A stretch of 64,000 nt of DNA from Toxorhynchites rutilus septentrionalis (lineage: Eukaryota > Arthropoda > Insecta > Diptera > Culicidae), in contig NC_073744.1 of the NCBI RefSeq assembly GCF_029784135.1, positions 28,316,981-28,380,980 of the forward strand, given 5' to 3'. Shown here piece by piece: positions 63,013 to 64,000 of the stretch. The notes beneath the pieces are model-generated. The model was not told the DNA's origin and made no database searches. It saw nothing but the letters and a program-made list of their open reading frames with translations. How positions within the stretch are numbered: the stretch's first letter is position 1; every line of letters starts with the position of its first letter. A program made the translations under genes and the position numbers.

Positions 63013-63357
63013 GTTTTGAATTTCGCGAAAAAACAATTGATTACTTTTTCCCTAATATTCAGGATTGGTCGAAGTTGCACTGCTGTTATTTGTTCTGAGT
63101 ATTTTGCAAAAAAGTGACTGCGAATTTCGAAAAAAACAAGCATCGTTTATTTTTCAGTTTTTGGATATGTTTTCACTATTTTGTTCGCTGTTTTCATGTT
63201 ATGTGCTAGAAGAATATAGTAGTAAGAATCTACTGTAAATCTTCATTGAAATTAGTGTTTAAATAGTGTTCGGAATTTTAGACAAATGTAATTGAACATA
63301 TTTTTAGTTTTTCGTCAATCAATATTATTATAGTTGTTAATCAATATCATTATAGTT

Positions 63358-63470
63358 ATAGGAGGCTGTCCACATACCACGTGGACAGCTTTAGGGGGGT
63401 AGGGGGTAAGAAAATGTCCACGCTTGTCCATGGAGAGGGGGTACAGACTTAATCCATGTGGACAGGAAGA
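63358..63470. repeat. Repeat end with GCTGTCCAC hairpin
   Basis: GGCTGTCCACATACCACGTG continues to GACAGC, a 9-bp stem around ATACCAC. TGTCCACGCTTGTCCATGG and CATGTGGACAGG follow, repeating the stem core. This resembles the terminus of a mosquito-wide repeat; its partner end is not in view. Confidence 0.4.
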
Positions 63471-63692
63471 ACACATATATCTTTTAAACAGAATCACCTA
63501 TACATTCAAAATTAAATAAAATATAAAACGTGTTACATTTTTAAGAATTTCAAAACTCTCCGTATTTATCAATAAACAATAAATTTTGTGTTTTAATGGG
63601 TTTTTACTAATTTTCCAAAAGTGCATGATATTGGTTTTATCAACCAAATTGAAGCTACCATTTTGTCTCAAATTCCGAAATTCTGATTTTTG

Positions 63693-63878
63693 ACTCAAAT
63701 TCCGATCACTTCATTGTAAAAACTGAGTTTATTGAACATCAATGTTATTTTGATACCTGTAAATGTTGTTATACAGAAAGGTTTACCCTAAAGAATATCG
63801 GGGTTTTCATTATTCAATTAATTATAACATTGATGTTCAGTAAATTTGATTTCAAAATGAAGTGTTCAGAATTTGAGT
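63693..63878. repeat. 186-bp foldback hairpin
   Basis: The left arm, 63693-63750 (ACTCAAATTCCGATCACTTC then TGAACATCAATGTTA), pairs with 63822-63878 (TAACATTGATGTTCAGTAAA, AATGAAGTGTTCAGAATTTG). A diverged relative of the TCCGAAATTTG motif set lies at 9000-9200. No coding. Confidence 0.6.
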
Positions 63879-64000
63879 CTGTTCGGAATATAAGTCAAAA
63901 CGGTACAGCGTTCCGAAATCACTTCAAAATTTCGACCCTTTTCCTCCTCAATCCTTTGTTAAATGTAGATCTATAGATATCAGTGCATTACTTCCTTCTT

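Overview
This window is eukaryotic and most likely from a culicine mosquito (Aedes-like). The evidence is spliced insect-type genes with very long transposon-filled introns, a tRNA-derived SINE, a BEL/Pao LTR element, several hAT, mariner, Helitron and foldback elements, and a high A+T background. The genus is an inference; no species-diagnostic gene was used.

Host genes. (1) PRMT1/Art1, arginine methyltransferase, minus strand, 4089-2603, three coding exons, 376 aa. (2) Adenylosuccinate synthetase (AdSS), plus strand, eight exons from 10605 to 48853, 452 aa, with introns of about 24.3 kb, 7.0 kb and 5.1 kb. PRMT1 and AdSS are divergent with about 6 kb between them. (3) A tRNA-Leu(CAG), minus strand, 58495-58413. 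(4) A homeobox gene, minus strand, 59562-58675, with an eh1-type repressor motif and a probable 75-nt intron. AdSS catalyses the first step from IMP towards AMP; PRMT1 methylates arginines in nuclear and RNA-binding proteins. No functional link between the genes is claimed.

Mobile DNA fills the rest. AdSS intron 1 holds a young-looking 6.7-kb BEL/Pao element (12003-18742) with LTRs that look identical, a PHD-finger Gag, an integrase-Env reading frame with a furin-like site and membrane anchor, and an array of hairpin-prone repeats in its leader. Its protease and reverse transcriptase are deleted. The same intron carries hAT elements, a TA-flanked palindromic element (26981-27966) and a mariner (31704-34063) that was itself invaded by an R2/R4-like non-LTR element with a 7-bp duplication. 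AdSS intron 2 holds a nest: Helitron termini enclosing a 2.9-kb hAT with an exact 8-bp duplication, a 94-bp tandem array, and a 426-bp inverted-repeat element with a THAP-like peptide. AdSS intron 7 has a mariner remnant, a Helitron and an 831-bp foldback. Downstream are another hAT with exact 8-bp duplication (51207-53023), a non-LTR ORF1 fragment and a mariner-superfamily deletion derivative (60768-61899).

Coordinates of exons, terminal repeats and duplications were read by eye from the sequence. Family names rest on recognisable protein motifs or terminal structures, not on database searches.
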